64,000 nucleotides of DNA, from NCBI GenBank assembly GCA_947034895.1, contig OX344763.1, positions 60,283,093-60,347,092 on the forward strand, written 5' to 3'. Both the position numbers and the translations under genes were made by a program. The notes beneath the pieces are model-generated. The model was not told the origin of the DNA and did not search any database. It saw only the letters and a program-made list of their open reading frames with translations. Positions 1 through 12,326 of the stretch are shown here, one piece after another. Every line of letters begins with the position of its first letter. Position 1 is the first letter of the stretch. The stretch is from Rhytidiadelphus loreus (lineage: Eukaryota; Streptophyta; Bryopsida; Hypnales; Hylocomiaceae).

Positions 1-13
1 GCCCACGACAATT

Positions 14-150
14 GGGAAGTAGGTTCGGCAAGGCACAAAGCTTCGGAAGTAGGTTTGGAAAGGCCCAAAGCTGGGGAAGTAGGTTCGGGCGAGGCCCAAA
101 GCTTAGCAGTAGGTTCGGAGAGGCCCAAAGCTGGGGAAGTAGGTTCGGTC
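14..150. repeat. 30-bp minisatellite, five copies
   Basis: The string AGGTT recurs at 21, 51, 81, 111 and 141, an exact 30-bp period. The unit reads roughly GGAAGTAGGTTCGG followed by AGGCCCAAAGCT. Open frames across it are repeat translations, not genes. Confidence 0.9.
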
Positions 151-289
151 CGTCGTCCCTCCCCACCAACACGAGGCTTCCGACTGTTGCGCGCGTTTTT
201 GTTTTTCCAGTCTTCTTTGTTTTTCCAATTTCTGTGTGCGTGTTTTTTCTCCAGCTTCAGCGCTAGTGTGTTCTCAACGCGAGTGTTTG

Positions 290-660
290 CGGGGTTTGGT
301 TGCAGCGCAAGTGTGGGGGGGGTTGATTGCAGCGCGAGTGGGGTTTTCGTTGCAGCGCGTGTGTGTGGGGGGGGAGGGGTTTGCAGTGCGGTTGCAGCGC
401 AAGTGTGTGTGTGTAGGGGGTTTGTAGTGCGAGTGGGGGGTTGATTGCAGCGCGAGTGGGGGGTGCTTTGTTGCAGCGCAGGTGTGTGCAGGTTTGGTTG
501 CAGCGCGGGTGTGTGCGGGTTTGATTGCAGCGCGGGGTGCGTGGGTCGTTGCTGCTCGGGGTGCGTGCGTCGTTGCTGCGCGGGGTGGCGGAGCGCGGGG
601 TGGTTGCAGCTCGGGTGTGGAGCGCGGGGTGGTTGTAGCGCGGGTGTGGTTGAAGGCTAC
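290..660. repeat. G-rich degenerate minisatellite
   Basis: Variants of TTGCAGCGCGAGTGTG followed by G runs recur every 20-40 bp. The + strand is strongly G-rich with several runs of four or more G, so quadruplex formation is possible. Long overlapping ORFs on both strands here are low-complexity artefacts. Confidence 0.8.
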
Positions 661-1114
661 TTTTTTTATTTGTTGTAAGTAACATTCAATCTTTGAATTG
701 CAAGTTTTCAGCTCTGCATTGTTGAGCTGTGCACACTTGTTTGCTTTGTAGTGCTGTAAGTGTCAGTGGCATAGTTTCTAGAATTTCGGTTTGAAATTTT
801 CGTTCATTTGTTCTTGAATTAGGGTTTCTGCACGATCCACTACATGTAGAAGTGTTGAATTTTTCTTGAGGCAATCAATAATCTCCTGCAGGAAATGTGC
901 AGGATGTGAGGAAGTCTTCAGTTCGTCTGTCTTTTTGATTCTACCATTGCTGTTTGGTTGAATGCGTGATATCATATTTGTTTGTGAGCATGTTCTAATT
1001 GAATCTGCACTATATTCTATGTTTGTATTTTGCATGTACACAGCTGATTAGTATTAGAAATAGGGTTTCTGTCGAAAAGCTCTTCAGTTATTACTCTGTG
1101 AACAACAAAAAATC
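661..1114. other. Intergenic or 5' intronic sequence, no gene seen
   Basis: Moderately AT-rich. The short ORFs have no recognisable composition or domain. It may hold an unrecognised first exon of gene A, because a splice-acceptor-like tract ends at about 1920. Confidence 0.4.
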
Positions 1115-1878
1115 ATCTTCGACCCGAAGATAACCTACAGGCTAAAACAAGCAAAGAAATCCCATAACCAATGAAATACACAAATTGACAGATAACAATT
1201 ATCCTCGTCCCGAGGATAAATATCAACGAAAAACACACACACAATCTGACTAAATGAAATAAGGATCATTTATCCTTGGGTCAAGGATAAACAGAACCAC
1301 AGAACTAAAAAACAAAGAAACAATTAAACAATATGAGGACAAGATTATCCTCGTCCCGAGGATAAATAGTGACGAAAACAACTAACATAGGATACTACTA
1401 AATGAAATATGAACCATTTATCCTCGGGTCGAGGATAAACAGAACCACAGAACCAAAAAAACAAAAAACAAAAGAAAAGGAGTACACCTTAATTAAATAA
1501 GGATAAATTATCTTCGATACGAAGATAAATAGCAACTAAAAAAAACAAATAAAACAAACTGAATTAAATGCAGAATCGTTTATCCTCGGGTCGAGGATAA
1601 ATAGTAATGAAAGAAATCACGTAAACAACACTATCTAAATTGAAATAGAGACTAATACGAATAGAACAAGAAACTATATCCTCGTCTCGAAGATAAGAAA
1701 ATGTATCGATATGTAATATCCTCGGGTCGAAGATACTGGATCGAAGTTATTGTATACTAATATAGTCTGTACATTTCTCACTGCTCCCGATATGATGTGT
1801 ACCCAGCATTGACAACAATTCACTCGACTTGCATTAGTCAGCAAGTATCTATTATATTATCTTCGCCTCGAAGATAAA
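1115..1878. repeat. Ten dispersed TATCCTCG..CGAGGATA palindromes upstream of gene A
   Basis: Near-perfect inverted repeats lie at 1115-1131, 1199-1219, 1269-1291, 1345-1365, 1417-1439, 1508-1528, 1579-1601, about 1678-1694 and 1708-1728 (degenerate), and 1858-1878. The arm is TTATCCTCG or TTATCTTCG and the centre is a 2-3-base variable core. Several differ by changes that occur in both arms (CCTCG/CGAGG versus CTTCG/CGAAG), so pairing is kept. The block ends just before an acceptor-like tract (TATGTACAG, about 1912-1920), so I infer that it lies in an upstream intron. Confidence 0.85.
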
Positions 1879-3356
1879 TATAAATTTACAATTCTGACCA
1901 TATTCGTTTACTATGTACAGATCCATATCAACATGGTGGATGCGGATGAATACGACTACTCAGCTACTCTTCCTTTCCTTGAGCCTTTCAGCAAATGGGT
2001 GGAAGAGGAGCCCTTCATATCGGAGATGCCAGAGCTCTACGGCAAGCTCTGGCAATTCAAAGCCGTCGTCGAGTCATGGACATTCGGTGTGAACCAGTCC
2101 AAGGACTATGTCTACCTGCGTCACCGAGTGTAGGACAATGGTTTGTACGTGAACTGGAACTTCAATGAGAAGGTCGCACTGATAGAGAACCATCAGGACA
2201 AATACATTGTCATCACTCTCCACGCCCTCGACAATGCAGGAAACGAGACCAAACATACTCATTCAATCGTGTGCCATGAAGACGACCGCATGGGTGTTTT
2301 TGACTTCGACAACCTCATCGTCCATTTGCACTCGGGAAACCTCGATGCCTTGGCATCAGACTTTCATACAAGATCCACCCATGGCTTAAAAAGAACGCCA
2401 GGGTCACGTCGAGGAAAGTCGGATACATGTTTCATAAGCTGATAGAGGAAGCCAAGAAACATGTACAGAAAGGGCCTGCTCGAGCGAATCAAGGTCGTGG
2501 TCAGCAAAGGCTGGACACTGTCGATGAGACCAGATCAGCGTCCGATATGCGCGGCCGGACAGGCAGTAGAAGAAGTGGGAGAGGAACGGCCCGTGCGCAG
2601 GCCCAAAAGAGAAAGAACCCGGACACGAGTACCGGTGAGCCCAGTGAGAAGTGCAGGAAACCCGTGATGGACAGTCGTCCTACAACCGTCGGCAGTTCAG
2701 GTTCGATACTCACGAACGTGAATACCCGGAAGCCAGCCGGAACGCAGCCAATCGAGAAACACGAAGTTGCTGCTGCATATCAGTCCGAGTTTTGGAAGAA
2801 AAATGGCAAGTGCTTCATTTTTCATCCACAGGTATTCCCTGTGAATATCAAGCAATGCTTCCTCGCCCTGGAAAGATACATAATCTGGAAGCTTGAAATG
2901 AAATTGGTGGATGAGCAGAAGGAGACCCTCATTCACCTTGGTTCAGAGCAGCAAAGACAGAAACTTTGCTTGACCCCGATGGACGCCAATAAGAAGCTTT
3001 TGAAGGAGTGTCCTAAAGATTGGGATTCCATCAAAAACGGAGGCTTCTACATAATTGACGGCCAACATAGTGTCACTGTAGCCAAAATGCTTCAACAAGG
3101 CGGATGCTGCGAGACTCGTAAGGTCGAGTTGCAGACGTGGGAGGCTGTGATTGTGTGGACTAGAGACCCCACACAACTCACAGATATTTCAAAGTGGTAC
3201 AACGCCTCAAATCACCTCGTTCACAGTCAGCCAACATGGGGAAATCAAATATCCGCATGTAGGCAAGTCTGGAAAGCACTGAAGCGGCCTACCAACACAG
3301 ACAGCGAGGGGCTGGTGAGAGGGAATAAATCAGTTTACAACGTCTCAGCGTATAAG

Positions 3357-3556
3357 GTAATCCTCTTTTATCTTCGAGTCGAAGATAAAATTCTTGACCA
3401 TGCTCCAATTGCATTTACGTATTTCTTATAGAAGTGCTGCAATTTCTGTGATCTCTTTACTAGTTATCCTCGGCCCGAGGATAATTGTCTGATAATCTGT
3501 GAATCTTCTGAGTGCACTCATATGCGTGCTGATATCGTGAATATGTGTTTGAGCAG
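3357..3556 (+). other. Gene A intron 1 with two palindromes
   Basis: The donor AAG|GTAATC and acceptor GAGCAG|GAATTT flank a 200-bp intron. The position matches the 126-bp first intron of paralogue B (10727-10852). It holds two palindromes of the gene-A class, at 3366-3390 and 3464-3484. Confidence 0.8.
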
Positions 3557-4888
3557 GAATTTGTGGACGGTGTCATGATCCGTTATGGCAGCATCAACCC
3601 GGACAAGGAGGGCGCTCAAGTTAAATTGGCGTCCGATGTGAAGAACGAAATTTGCATAATAACCTTGGCCGATGAGACCTATCAGATGTGGGAGGAGTTT
3701 CTCACGAAGCACACTGATGGGTCGCTGATTGATCCCGTGACGCGAAAACCATACAATAGCGCGAAGACATTCAACGCGAAGAACTTCTTGCTGAAACGGG
3801 AGTTCTTCAAGCACATGGGACATTTCATGGACAAAGATCTAAAGGATTATGTCCTCCATCTGCTTGGGAGAACAGAGGGACGCACACGAGACTATCCGAA
3901 GGTCTCTGTGGGGGCGGCAAAGATCCTGTGCGAGGACAACTACAAAGCCGAGCATTGGGTAGAGCGCAGGAAGCGTAAGAAGGTCATTGTGGAGGAGTTC
4001 ATGGCCCTCGACAAGTCCTTGAAATTCAAGGACAGAAATGGGGATGTCATTGATGTGAAATAGAGGCAATGGAAGCTCGACAACTTCTTTTCCTCGGCAT
4101 CGTGGGATTTCCTCCTCACGGCAACGCCCAACCAATTCTTCGTAAAGCGCCTTACCAACGAGGCGAAGAAGAAGACGGCCATAGACTACAAGGACAATAA
4201 AAAATTGTCAATGGTCTATCCCATGTTCAAGACCTTCTTGAAGATGAAAAAGCGAGTGGAGCCATCGGGAGGAGATGTGTTTATCCAAGGACACCAATGC
4301 TATCCCCAAGGTCTGGTGACGACCCACATATGGCCCTACGTCCTTAGGGAACTTGGCCTTGCTGTGATTGACTTCCGAATCTTCCCAAGGCCAAATCCGG
4401 GATCCGGTGACAGTCCACCCTGCTTGCCATTACTAAATTTTCTGGATGATCACCTGAGGCCGGTGTTGTCTACTCCAGACGTCTAGTTATGGATTGTGGG
4501 GAGTTCATATGACATGGACGCGGCAAAGAAATTTGCGGCATCGAAGATGTCAGGGTACGAGGTCAAGGTGTCCACCTACCTGCCAAGTAAGGCTGAGAGG
4601 TTGGACAACTTGACCAACCGAGCAGTGCCACCCCCCGTGAAGCTCCTATTCGTCATGAAGAAACGTGATGACGGGGAGCCAAAAAATAAGGAGGCAGTGA
4701 AGAAGGTATATTGCACCGATGACATACCTTACTACACTGATTTCCAGAAGAACACGGAGGCGAAGTATAGGATCCATCCTAGTGAGCTGAGGATGGAGTT
4801 CTATATTGACATTCTCCAGAGTTTCGCCGTGACGGGAGAGAACGTCATCGGCGTTTACACAGGCTTGAAGTTTGTGATTGCTGCTAAG

Positions 4889-5074
4889 GTGCGGCTCTTT
4901 GATTTATCTTCGGCTCGAAGATAAATGCTTAGGATCTCTTTCTGGTTTATTATTATGTTTGGTTGTTCTGTTGCGTGCATCTTCATCCGTTGTTATCTTC
5001 GGGTCAATGATGATCTCCTAGGATGGATAACTATATCTGGAAAAAAGTATTAACAGATGCTTCTTGTATTGTAG
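4889..5074 (+). other. Gene A intron 2 with a palindrome
   Basis: The donor is AAG|GTGCGG and the acceptor TTGTAG|ATG. The position matches intron 2 of gene B (12206-12326). A perfect palindrome lies at 4904-4924, about 15 bp from the donor, and a half-decayed one near 4993. Confidence 0.8.
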
Positions 5075-6355
5075 ATGTATGGCCTCTATTATTATGGCCT
5101 AACTGAGAGACATGCGTCCCAAAAGCTTCGAGATATGGCGACTTATGGCAGTAAATTAGACATGAACGATTTCTGCCATGAGAACTCGCCATATCTTCCA
5201 GGTTACGTGCGTCCTCGTAACCTTGAAACTCCAGACCTTGACTCGGATTCCACACCCTCCATCGATCGCAATGTGGAAGCCCAACAACAATTTCCTACTG
5301 ATGAAGGGGCTGCCAACCTTGGGATCGATGAATTTGGGACAAACACCAATGTTGTCCAAGGAGGAAATGTGGAAATCAACGCAGAGGACTTCCACGTAGA
5401 GAACCGCGGCCCCGAATCTGCGTCGAAGGAGAAGGAAGAGTCAGGTGCAGTCACTCGCAAGAAGAAGAGGACGGCGAGGAAGCCCGTGGAGGGCTTTATA
5501 CCGGACATCATCATCAGCGACGTGGAGGACACGTATTCGGATTTGGAAGACTTCGACTACGCTGGTCCGAATGAGGATGGCGCGGGAACCTCTAGAGGAA
5601 CCCAAGGTGCAGCGTCACTTGTTGAGCTACAACCTCCTCGTCATTCCACGGCCGGAGATGCTGCAGATCCAATTGAAGTTCCTCTTCGTCTAGTGAAGCA
5701 GGAACTTAAGGATTTTTGGAGGCAGAGAGAGGAGAGGAAGGCCTTCAAGAGGGCAGAGGAGGCAAGGAGAAGGGCTGACGAGTTGGCGGAGAAGGAAGCG
5801 TTGAAGAAGGAACTTGAGAAATTGCATGAAGAGAATGTTTCTCTCAGAACGCGATCACAGGAGCCCTCTGCTTCTCAACCTAGCCAACTTGATGCACATG
5901 ACGTTGGTGGTGCTTCAGAAGCCACAGGTCATGTGGCAACTGATCTGAGCACTGAGGGTTATTTTTGAGGCGAAGATGATCCTCTACCTCCCACCCAAGA
6001 GGATACTGCTCCCCCTTCTCCTCCTCCAATGGAACACGAGCAGGGTTCCTGTCTTCCTGTTGGATCTGATCAACAGATCCAGGAAGAGATTGCTCCCTTT
6101 GGAACCGGGACAGAGGGAGTTGATAATGCTGTGGATTATCCTCAAGGCGAGGATAATTTGAGCCAGCCCCTTGCATTGGAGGCGCAAGCAAAGACGGTCC
6201 CGGAGACGTAAGAAGAGGGTGATGTTATACCGGATCCTATCCCGCCTCCGATTGAGCCGCGTGCACCGGAGACGAAGATAGAATTCGAAAATCCCCCAAA
6301 CGACGACGAGGAGACTGTCGACTACGGGGATTATTTGGATGATGAGTTCGGCCAG

Positions 6356-6899
6356 GTACATTGTCGTCCATCCTCAGACCCCTACTATATTTCATGATTG
6401 AGTCTGTCGAATGTGATGTGATGGATGTTTGTTTTGGCTTCCATCATGTTCATGTTCCCAGTGAGAGACTCTCATGTCCATTCCTTTTGTCTGACAGGAG
6501 GGAGTGTATAGTCTCTGATTGTGAAGCGTGGAAGAACTGCCACTCTGTGATTGCGTTGTAGCATAGTGTAGTTACCGCAACGGCTGTAGTTGGTACTTGT
6601 ATACAATCGGCTAGAGATCAACAAAACCGTTAGACCGGGTGTATCATAAATTATTTTGAAATAAATATATGTTAAACTTTTCTTCAATGCGTGTAGTGTC
6701 TAATGAATTGATATTGTCCATGTTTGTGCCCAGCGTGGACAACTTAGAAGTGTGCACCGCCCGTTGGCACTCAAACAATCACTTAACGGAGGGGTTCTGC
6801 AGTTTCTTAGTGGGGTTCCATGCTTTTCTCCGTTTTAAGGGTCGCCTGATTCTGCCTTTCAACAGGTAACTACATCTTTTTTGTGTTGTGTTTGATCAG
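6356..6899 (+). other. Gene A intron 3
   Basis: The donor is GGCCAG|GTACAT and the acceptor TGATCAG|GTAGTA. It corresponds to intron 4 of gene B (13777-13917), because both precede the exon carrying the phosphatase motif K-W-[LI]-N-I-V-[FL]-D-L-N-G. No palindrome was seen in it. Confidence 0.65.
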
Positions 6900-7722
6900 G
6901 TAGTAACGGCAGGTCGAAAAAAAAGAGTGCCGCGGAGTGTGTCCTCGTTAGTGGTCCAACCACGACTGAAGTGGTTGAATATCGTGTTTGATTTGAACGG
7001 AGTACTGTGTGAGAGCTAGGGTCAAGGGCCCCATAAGAAGAAAAAACATTACACAGTCCAAGATAATATATTCTCCCATCGAACCCCAACCCCTCATTGG
7101 GACGAAGGCCGTCTTCGTTCGTCCCAATGTGCGCGAGTTCTTAGACGAGGTTTCTAAGATTTCGAACCGCGTCGTAGTTTGGAGCTCCATGTTCAAGAAG
7201 ACGGTGGAGCCCGTTGCGAGTTTCCTATTCCAGAATTGCAAGGCTCCCTACCACATCCTAGGTCAGGACAACAGCAGGAAGGTAGAAACCTCGGAAGGGA
7301 AATTTCTTCATCAGGCTGGGAGTCCGTGGAAGACTCTGCTCTTCAAAGTGCTTGATGAGGAATTGTTCCTAGACCCTCAAGATCCCAACTCCTTCAACAA
7401 GGACAATACCATTCTCATCGATGATTCTCCGCAAAAGGGCATCCTCAATGAGAACGGGAATTGCATATACCTTGAGAGTTGGAATCCGTACATGCATGGA
7501 GACAATGTGCTCGTCGGCACTCTCATTCCGTGGCTGAAGAAACTACACGAGGAGTGTCCACTCGGATGCCTTCGTGAGTTCGTAGATCGGAACCGCATAG
7601 GTGTGGCGCCCTTGGTTGCAACAGACGATCAAGCCAATTATATATTCGATGGGATGAGAATGTCCGCCAAGACATTCGAGTCTCGATTCGTGTTGTGGGG
7701 GATGAATCTAGTGATTGAATAA
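6900..7722 (+). pseudogene. FCP1/NIF-type HAD phosphatase exon of gene A (frameshifted)
   Basis: Motif I reads KWLNIVFDLNGVLC. The nucleophile Asp is present and the second Asp is replaced by Asn, as in a plant subfamily of NIF-like HAD proteins. Downstream come VVWSSMFKKTVEPVASFL (motif II region) and NTILIDDSPQKG with LESWNP (motif III/IV region, typical of FCP1/SCP phosphatases of Ser/Thr phosphoproteins). A 1-nt shift near 7008 separates motif I from the rest. The domain ends with TAA at 7720-7722. Family assignment is firm; the substrate is unknown. It is fused downstream of the DGQHR-like half in both A and B. Confidence 0.75.
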
Positions 7723-7916
7723 GAGAGACGAAGGAAGAAATAGACTTCTCAGTGTCTCAGTCAATCATAGAACTCGTTGTACATTATTTTTGTGAATATG
7801 GATTTTTATGTACATTTCATTCTTGTGAAATAGTAAAATTTTGAAATTTAATCAAGATTTCTGGCTTCTTTCGGGGGTACTATTTTGTTCCACATGTGTT
7901 TGTCTTCTATGTTGAG

Positions 7917-8138
7917 TTATCTTTGGGTCGAGGATAGTTGTGGAAGATGTGTTTTATCTTTGGGTCGAGGATAATTGTGGAAGATGTGTGTTATCTTTGG
8001 GTCGAGGATAATTGTGGAGGATGTGTGTTATCTTTGGGTCGAGGATAATTGTGAAAGATGTGTGTTATCTTTGGGTCGAGGATAATTGTGAAAGATGTGT
8101 TTTATCTTTGGGTCGAGGATAATTGTAAAAGATGTCTG
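7917..8138. repeat. Six tandem 37-bp palindrome units
   Basis: TTATCTTTGGGTCGAGGAT starts at 7917, 7954, 7991, 8028, 8065 and 8102, an exact 37-bp period. Each unit is a gene-A-class palindrome with one arm mutated (CTTTG against CGAGG). Local tandem amplification of one palindrome is the simplest reading. The array ends 20 bp before an acceptor at 8157. Confidence 0.9.
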
Positions 8139-8157
8139 TTCACTACCATTACTGTAG

Positions 8158-9081
8158 GTCGGAGGATCCATTCTACACTTTCTTCAACAAAGGGAACCAC
8201 TAACGAGGAGCTTGCTGTCTGGATCGGATGTGTCACTTTCAATGAGGTCCGGCTCGATTGGAGGGAGCTTCGTGTCGTCCTCCTACTCTAAGCCTTACCT
8301 CCTGGGCTCGGCCACCGATGCAGCTTCGGCGGCCATTGACTTCTCAAAGGGGAATGTGGAGGAAGGCGTGGTAGATAGTCCACCTAGTCGGGGTCCCGTG
8401 AGGACACCGATTTGCTCACCGTCGCTGATGAAGAGGGCCAGCTCCACCCCAAGTCGATTGCGTTCACAGTCGCCGACTTTGCGAACGCCAAACATGCCGC
8501 ACAGGAAATTGTATGCGGATGACGAAGACCGGGGTATGGATCCTCGTCTCGAGGATGGAGTGCTGTTGCCGGTGTCGATCGCACATGACGCTGTCCAGAG
8601 CGAGGAGCTGAATGTGGATCCCAAGGTTGGGGAACGGATCAATGAGGTACCATTGGGTGCATGCAGTACACAGCAGGTTCCACGCCTCGTAGAAATTCCT
8701 ATCTCGTTCCCCTCAAAATCCGTGGGCGGAGTATCTTTGCCTTCCGCTGTACCTATTTTCCGTCGAACAACTCTTCGAGACATACGGCGGACAAATTACA
8801 CACGATTGACAACAACTGCCGATCCGTACATAAGCACTATGAATAGATCGATACCACGGCCGCCTCCTCGAGGTTCTAGGTCTCTTTCCAATACGGAAAT
8901 TCCGCGACGTGAACGAAAGCGAAAGAAAGAGGCCAAGGATTTAATGATGATGGGGATGTTCAGTACTTTCAGTAAAGATAGTGGATCGCCTAAGCCTTCT
9001 CGACGCGAGGATATCTTCAGAGGATTGGCCAAGTTGAAAGCCTTGGAGGCAACCAAGGAGGCAACAAATAGCAGTTCTTAA
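8158..9081 (+). CDS. Terminal exon of an unrecognised Ser/Arg-rich protein
   Basis: The frame is open directly from an acceptor-like ACTGTAG|GTCGGA at 8157 to TAA at 9079-9081, about 307 codons, with no internal ATG requirement. The protein is Ser/Thr/Pro-rich, with RSQSPTLRTP-type phosphosite-like stretches, a basic cluster RRERKRKKEAK (nuclear-localisation-like) and a helical tail (about residues 285-305). I recognise no domain. It could be a last exon of gene A spliced past the phosphatase stop, or a separate gene whose first exon is not identified. Unlike A it has no internal stop. Confidence 0.5.
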   Translation, partial: VGGSILHFLQQREPLTRSLLSGSDVSLSMRSGSIGGSFVSSSYSKPYLLGSATDAASAAIDFSKGNVEEGVVDSPPSRGPVRTPICSPSLMKRASSTPSRLRSQSPTLRTPNMPHRKLYADDEDRGMDPRLEDGVLLPVSIAHDAVQSEELNVDPKVGERINEVPLGACSTQQVPRLVEIPISFPSKSVGGVSLPSAVPIFRRTTLRDIRRTNYTRLTTTADPYISTMNRSIPRPPPRGSRSLSNTEIPRRERKRKKEAKDLMMMGMFSTFSKDSGSPKPSRREDIFRGLAKLKALEATKEATNSSS

Positions 9082-9569
9082 TCCAAGAACGATGGTTTGC
9101 CAAGTGATCCTCGTTCATAGTGGTCTTTTTTTTGTGGAAGGATCATTACTATTAATAGAATAGTCATTCATATACAAAAACCAATTTTTAGTAAGGCTGA
9201 GTGCTCTCTGTGCACATAGCCTCTACATTTTTACACAAGACATTCAATCATTAGAATTAGCAAGATTAGATATACCGGGAAGTGAAGTATATAGAGAAAT
9301 GAGAGAAGTTGATTCAAGTAAATTCATGTTCTTCAATGTAAAGGGACCCGCTTTTATAAATATTACATCTTATTACTGAACTCATGTGGAATTGCATTTT
9401 GCACGTTCACGTTTCTTAATTGTTTTGTTGTGGGATTGCTCTATGCCTTCTAACGATTTGCCTATTTTTATCTTCGCCTTCAACAATTTATCTTTGAATG
9501 GAGGAGCCTTAAGTTCTCAAAATGACCATATTGTCTCAATTTAATGAATATGGCCTTACTGTCAAACAG
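9082..9569. other. Spacer between genes A and B
   Basis: AT-rich, no gene seen. It ends in a splice-acceptor-like tract (GTCAAACAG|C) that opens the first recognisable exon of gene B, so part of it is probably intronic. Confidence 0.4.
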
Positions 9570-10726
9570 CGCATCTTAGTGTCGCAGCAAAAGACCAATA
9601 CAACTTCACCATACACTTCGACTCCAAGAAAATCCCATTCCGAGTGACAAATCTTATCGAAAGTCTAGAAACTACCTCGTTTCAAGATCACATCAAGGAG
9701 CTTGAGGAGAAGGTGAACGAGAGGGTATTCCTGAAGGAAAGTGGAAATCCTATAACAGGCCGCAAACTATGCAGAAAGATAAGGCAAATGTTCCAGGATT
9801 TTGCTTGTCTGAAAACAAAGATAAATATTGAGAGGGACAGTAGAACTGCACGTACCGTCTCCTTCAATGTAGACAATCATGGAGGAAGTCAGATTTCACT
9901 TGACAAGCAACCACCTATGGATACCCCGAGGCGGGGACAGCACAATTGGAATCCTGTAGATACAATTTGGATTCTGAGGCAGACTAGTAATCTTGCTTCT
10001 TCCTCCCAGCAGAAATCCATAGAGAAATCTGGAGATCAGTCCACCGTGGAAGACATTGCCTGTGACTTCAACGACATTCCCAAATCTCTGAGGGTCAACA
10101 AGAAGCCGAACTACGAAGAGTCCAACAAGGCATACAAGCGCTTCTGGACGGCTTGCGCCAACGTGTTCCTCTACAAGATGGAGAAGAAACAACTTCCCAT
10201 CGAAAAACTTATTCAGGCACCGGCCAGGGTAAATATTAGAAGCAAAGAGGACCACATCGTCGAAGACATGATGCACTGGTTCCTGAATATGCCAGACCAT
10301 AGCAATCGGCAGACCTTGTGTGTAATGCCCGTCAACAAGCCCACGGCCGCCAGATATGAGTCGTGGGAGGAAATCAAGGACGGTGACTTCTACATCATTA
10401 ATGGGCAGCATAGTGTTTGGGCGAGCAAATTAATGCAAGATCCGAAATTCAATGTTGCCCCCGACATCATTGACGATTACAAAGAATGGAGTTGCTACAT
10501 TGTGTGGACCGAGGACGCTGAAATTCTGCGCTCCATTTCCACGTACTACAACTGCGTGAACCACTTCCAAGCGATCCAACCATCGTGGGCGACAAACATC
10601 CTCGAGACACGGAATGTTTGGGAGGAGATGGGCAAACTGCGCAATCCCAAGGATGACACTAACTCTGGATTAGTAACAAGTTCAAGGCGGTCGAAGGAAG
10701 CGCACATCAACAAGATGAAATACGCG

Positions 10727-10852
10727 GTACGAGATTAGCTCGAATCGAGCTCAATTTGCACTTCTTCATGTTTCTATCAGTGAACTGTAATGAATCAGCT
10801 CGATTCGAGCTTGTGGCCTAACATTAGAAGCATGTGGGGTCCATTCATGCAG
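10727..10852 (+). other. Gene B intron 1 with two palindromes
   Basis: GCG|GTACGAG donor and TGCAG|GAATTC acceptor. AGCTCGAATCGAGCT at 10737-10751 and AGCTCGATTCGAGCT at 10797-10811 sit near the two ends, so they could pair across the intron as well as fold locally. Confidence 0.8.
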
Positions 10853-12205
10853 GAATTCCTGAAGGCTATGCAAATGCAATTTTCCATGATCGACGTTGCA
10901 AAGGGGTAGACGAAGGCAAAAGGCAAGGACGCAAAAAGCAGCTTGGTTATAACGAACGAGGTGAAAATTATCACAGCGCCAGACAAAGTCTTCAATCTCT
11001 GGAGTGAGGTCATCTCCAGCACCGCACATGGTGAGCTCGTCGATCCTGACACTCTAAAGAAGTTCAATGCCAAGACGTCATGGAAAACGGAGAACGGGAT
11101 GCTCAATAAGGAGTACTTCAAGTTCTTCGGGAATCTAACATACGATGACCTCAAGAAGCTCGCGAAGCACATCCTCAACAGGTCTGGCATCAATAGAAAA
11201 CAGCCGCATCCGAAAGTGACGATCAAGCAAGCATCGTCTGTCTTAGAAAGCAATTACTCATCAAGTGCCTGGATTGAGAGGCGGAAGCGAAAGCAGTTTG
11301 TGAAGAAGGAGTTGAAGAAAATCAATCCAACAATGGGACTCCTGAACGCGGATAATGAGGTCGTGCCAGAGAAATGGAAAGAGTTCAAGTCCAAGTATTT
11401 TGTGACCTCCGCCACAATGAATGTTCTCTTGGAGAGGCCTGGCAAAGAATATTTCTCAGAAATTAAGCAGCTGAAGTCGAAGAATAAGTCGACTAAGGAA
11501 ATTTCAAAGGACGTTGTTGAATTCTTCAAGGTCTTCCTAAGGGAAAGAAAGAGCTTCATCTCGCCGTCAGCAGTGGTATACTATGCACCGTATGACATCA
11601 AGCTAGACATGCACACGGCGTGGCCAACAAGTATGTGGACCGTGGACAACGCAGCTAATCTCAAAGTAGGGGTCATTGACTTCCGAATGATTCCGGGAGT
11701 GAGGTCAAAGCAGAAGGGAACCATTGCAATTCCCTACTTCAACATTGTCATGTTGTCGTTGATGGGAAAACGGCAACCATTGTTGGAGGAGGTCCTAGTT
11801 TGGCTTTTCATTTGTGCGGATGCGGTGGAGCAGACACAAGTAACCGCGTTTGTACAAAACCACGAGGAGTTGCACAAATTCAAGTGCGAATACGTGGATT
11901 ACATGCCCAGAGACTATGAGCGTATGGGAGACATGTCATCTACGAAAGCGAAGTCGCATGCCAAAGTGCTACTCATGTTTCTAATTAGACCTGACTATCC
12001 TACGAATGTAAAAATCCTTGAGGCATTTTGGGCTCCTGACACACCCGTATTCAACACACCGCGGGGGTACAACGAACTAGAACTCCGTCTTTACAACGTT
12101 GAGCTGCGCATGGTGTTCTACTTGTGGTTGGTCAAGTCGTTTTGCAAGGCTGGAGACAGTGTGTTCTCGGTCTTCGCCGGGGGGAAGTTCACATGCGCTG
12201 CGGTG

Positions 12206-12326
12206 GTGAGTCCCCGTTCTATGGTTCACATATATTCTGAATATTTTGAATTCAGCTCGAATCGAGCTTAATTGTCGCATAGATTGAAGGTTTTCTGATT
12301 ATTACTGGTCGTTTCTGTCTCTACAG
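12206..12326 (+). other. Gene B intron 2 with a palindrome
   Basis: GTG|GTGAGT donor, CTACAG|ATGAGT acceptor. AGCTCGAATCGAGCT lies at 12254-12268. Confidence 0.8.

Larger units (their letters stand above)
1921..7722 (+). pseudogene. Gene A: decayed multi-exon DGQHR/ParB-like plus FCP1-like phosphatase gene
   Basis: The exons inferred by splice signals and alignment to paralogue B are 1921-3356 (first ATG 1933), 3557-4888, 5075-6355 and 6900-7722. The first exon holds FYIIDGQHSV, resembling the DGQHR motif of ParB/sulfiredoxin-fold proteins. Exon 2 is a lysine-rich domain conserved in B. Exon 3 is acidic, then basic and coiled-coil (about 5695-5850). Exon 4 is an HAD phosphatase. In-frame stops are TAG 2131, TAG 4061, TAG 4484, TGA 5966 and TAA 6209, with frameshifts near 2365 and 7008. 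Otherwise the frame stays open for about 1,500 codons. Function is unknown; the ParB-like label is tentative, the paralogy to B is clear. Confidence 0.75.

Noticed and set aside
55..685. Cys/Val-rich ORFs at the left edge
   Set aside because: Translations of minisatellite DNA, overlapping on both strands.
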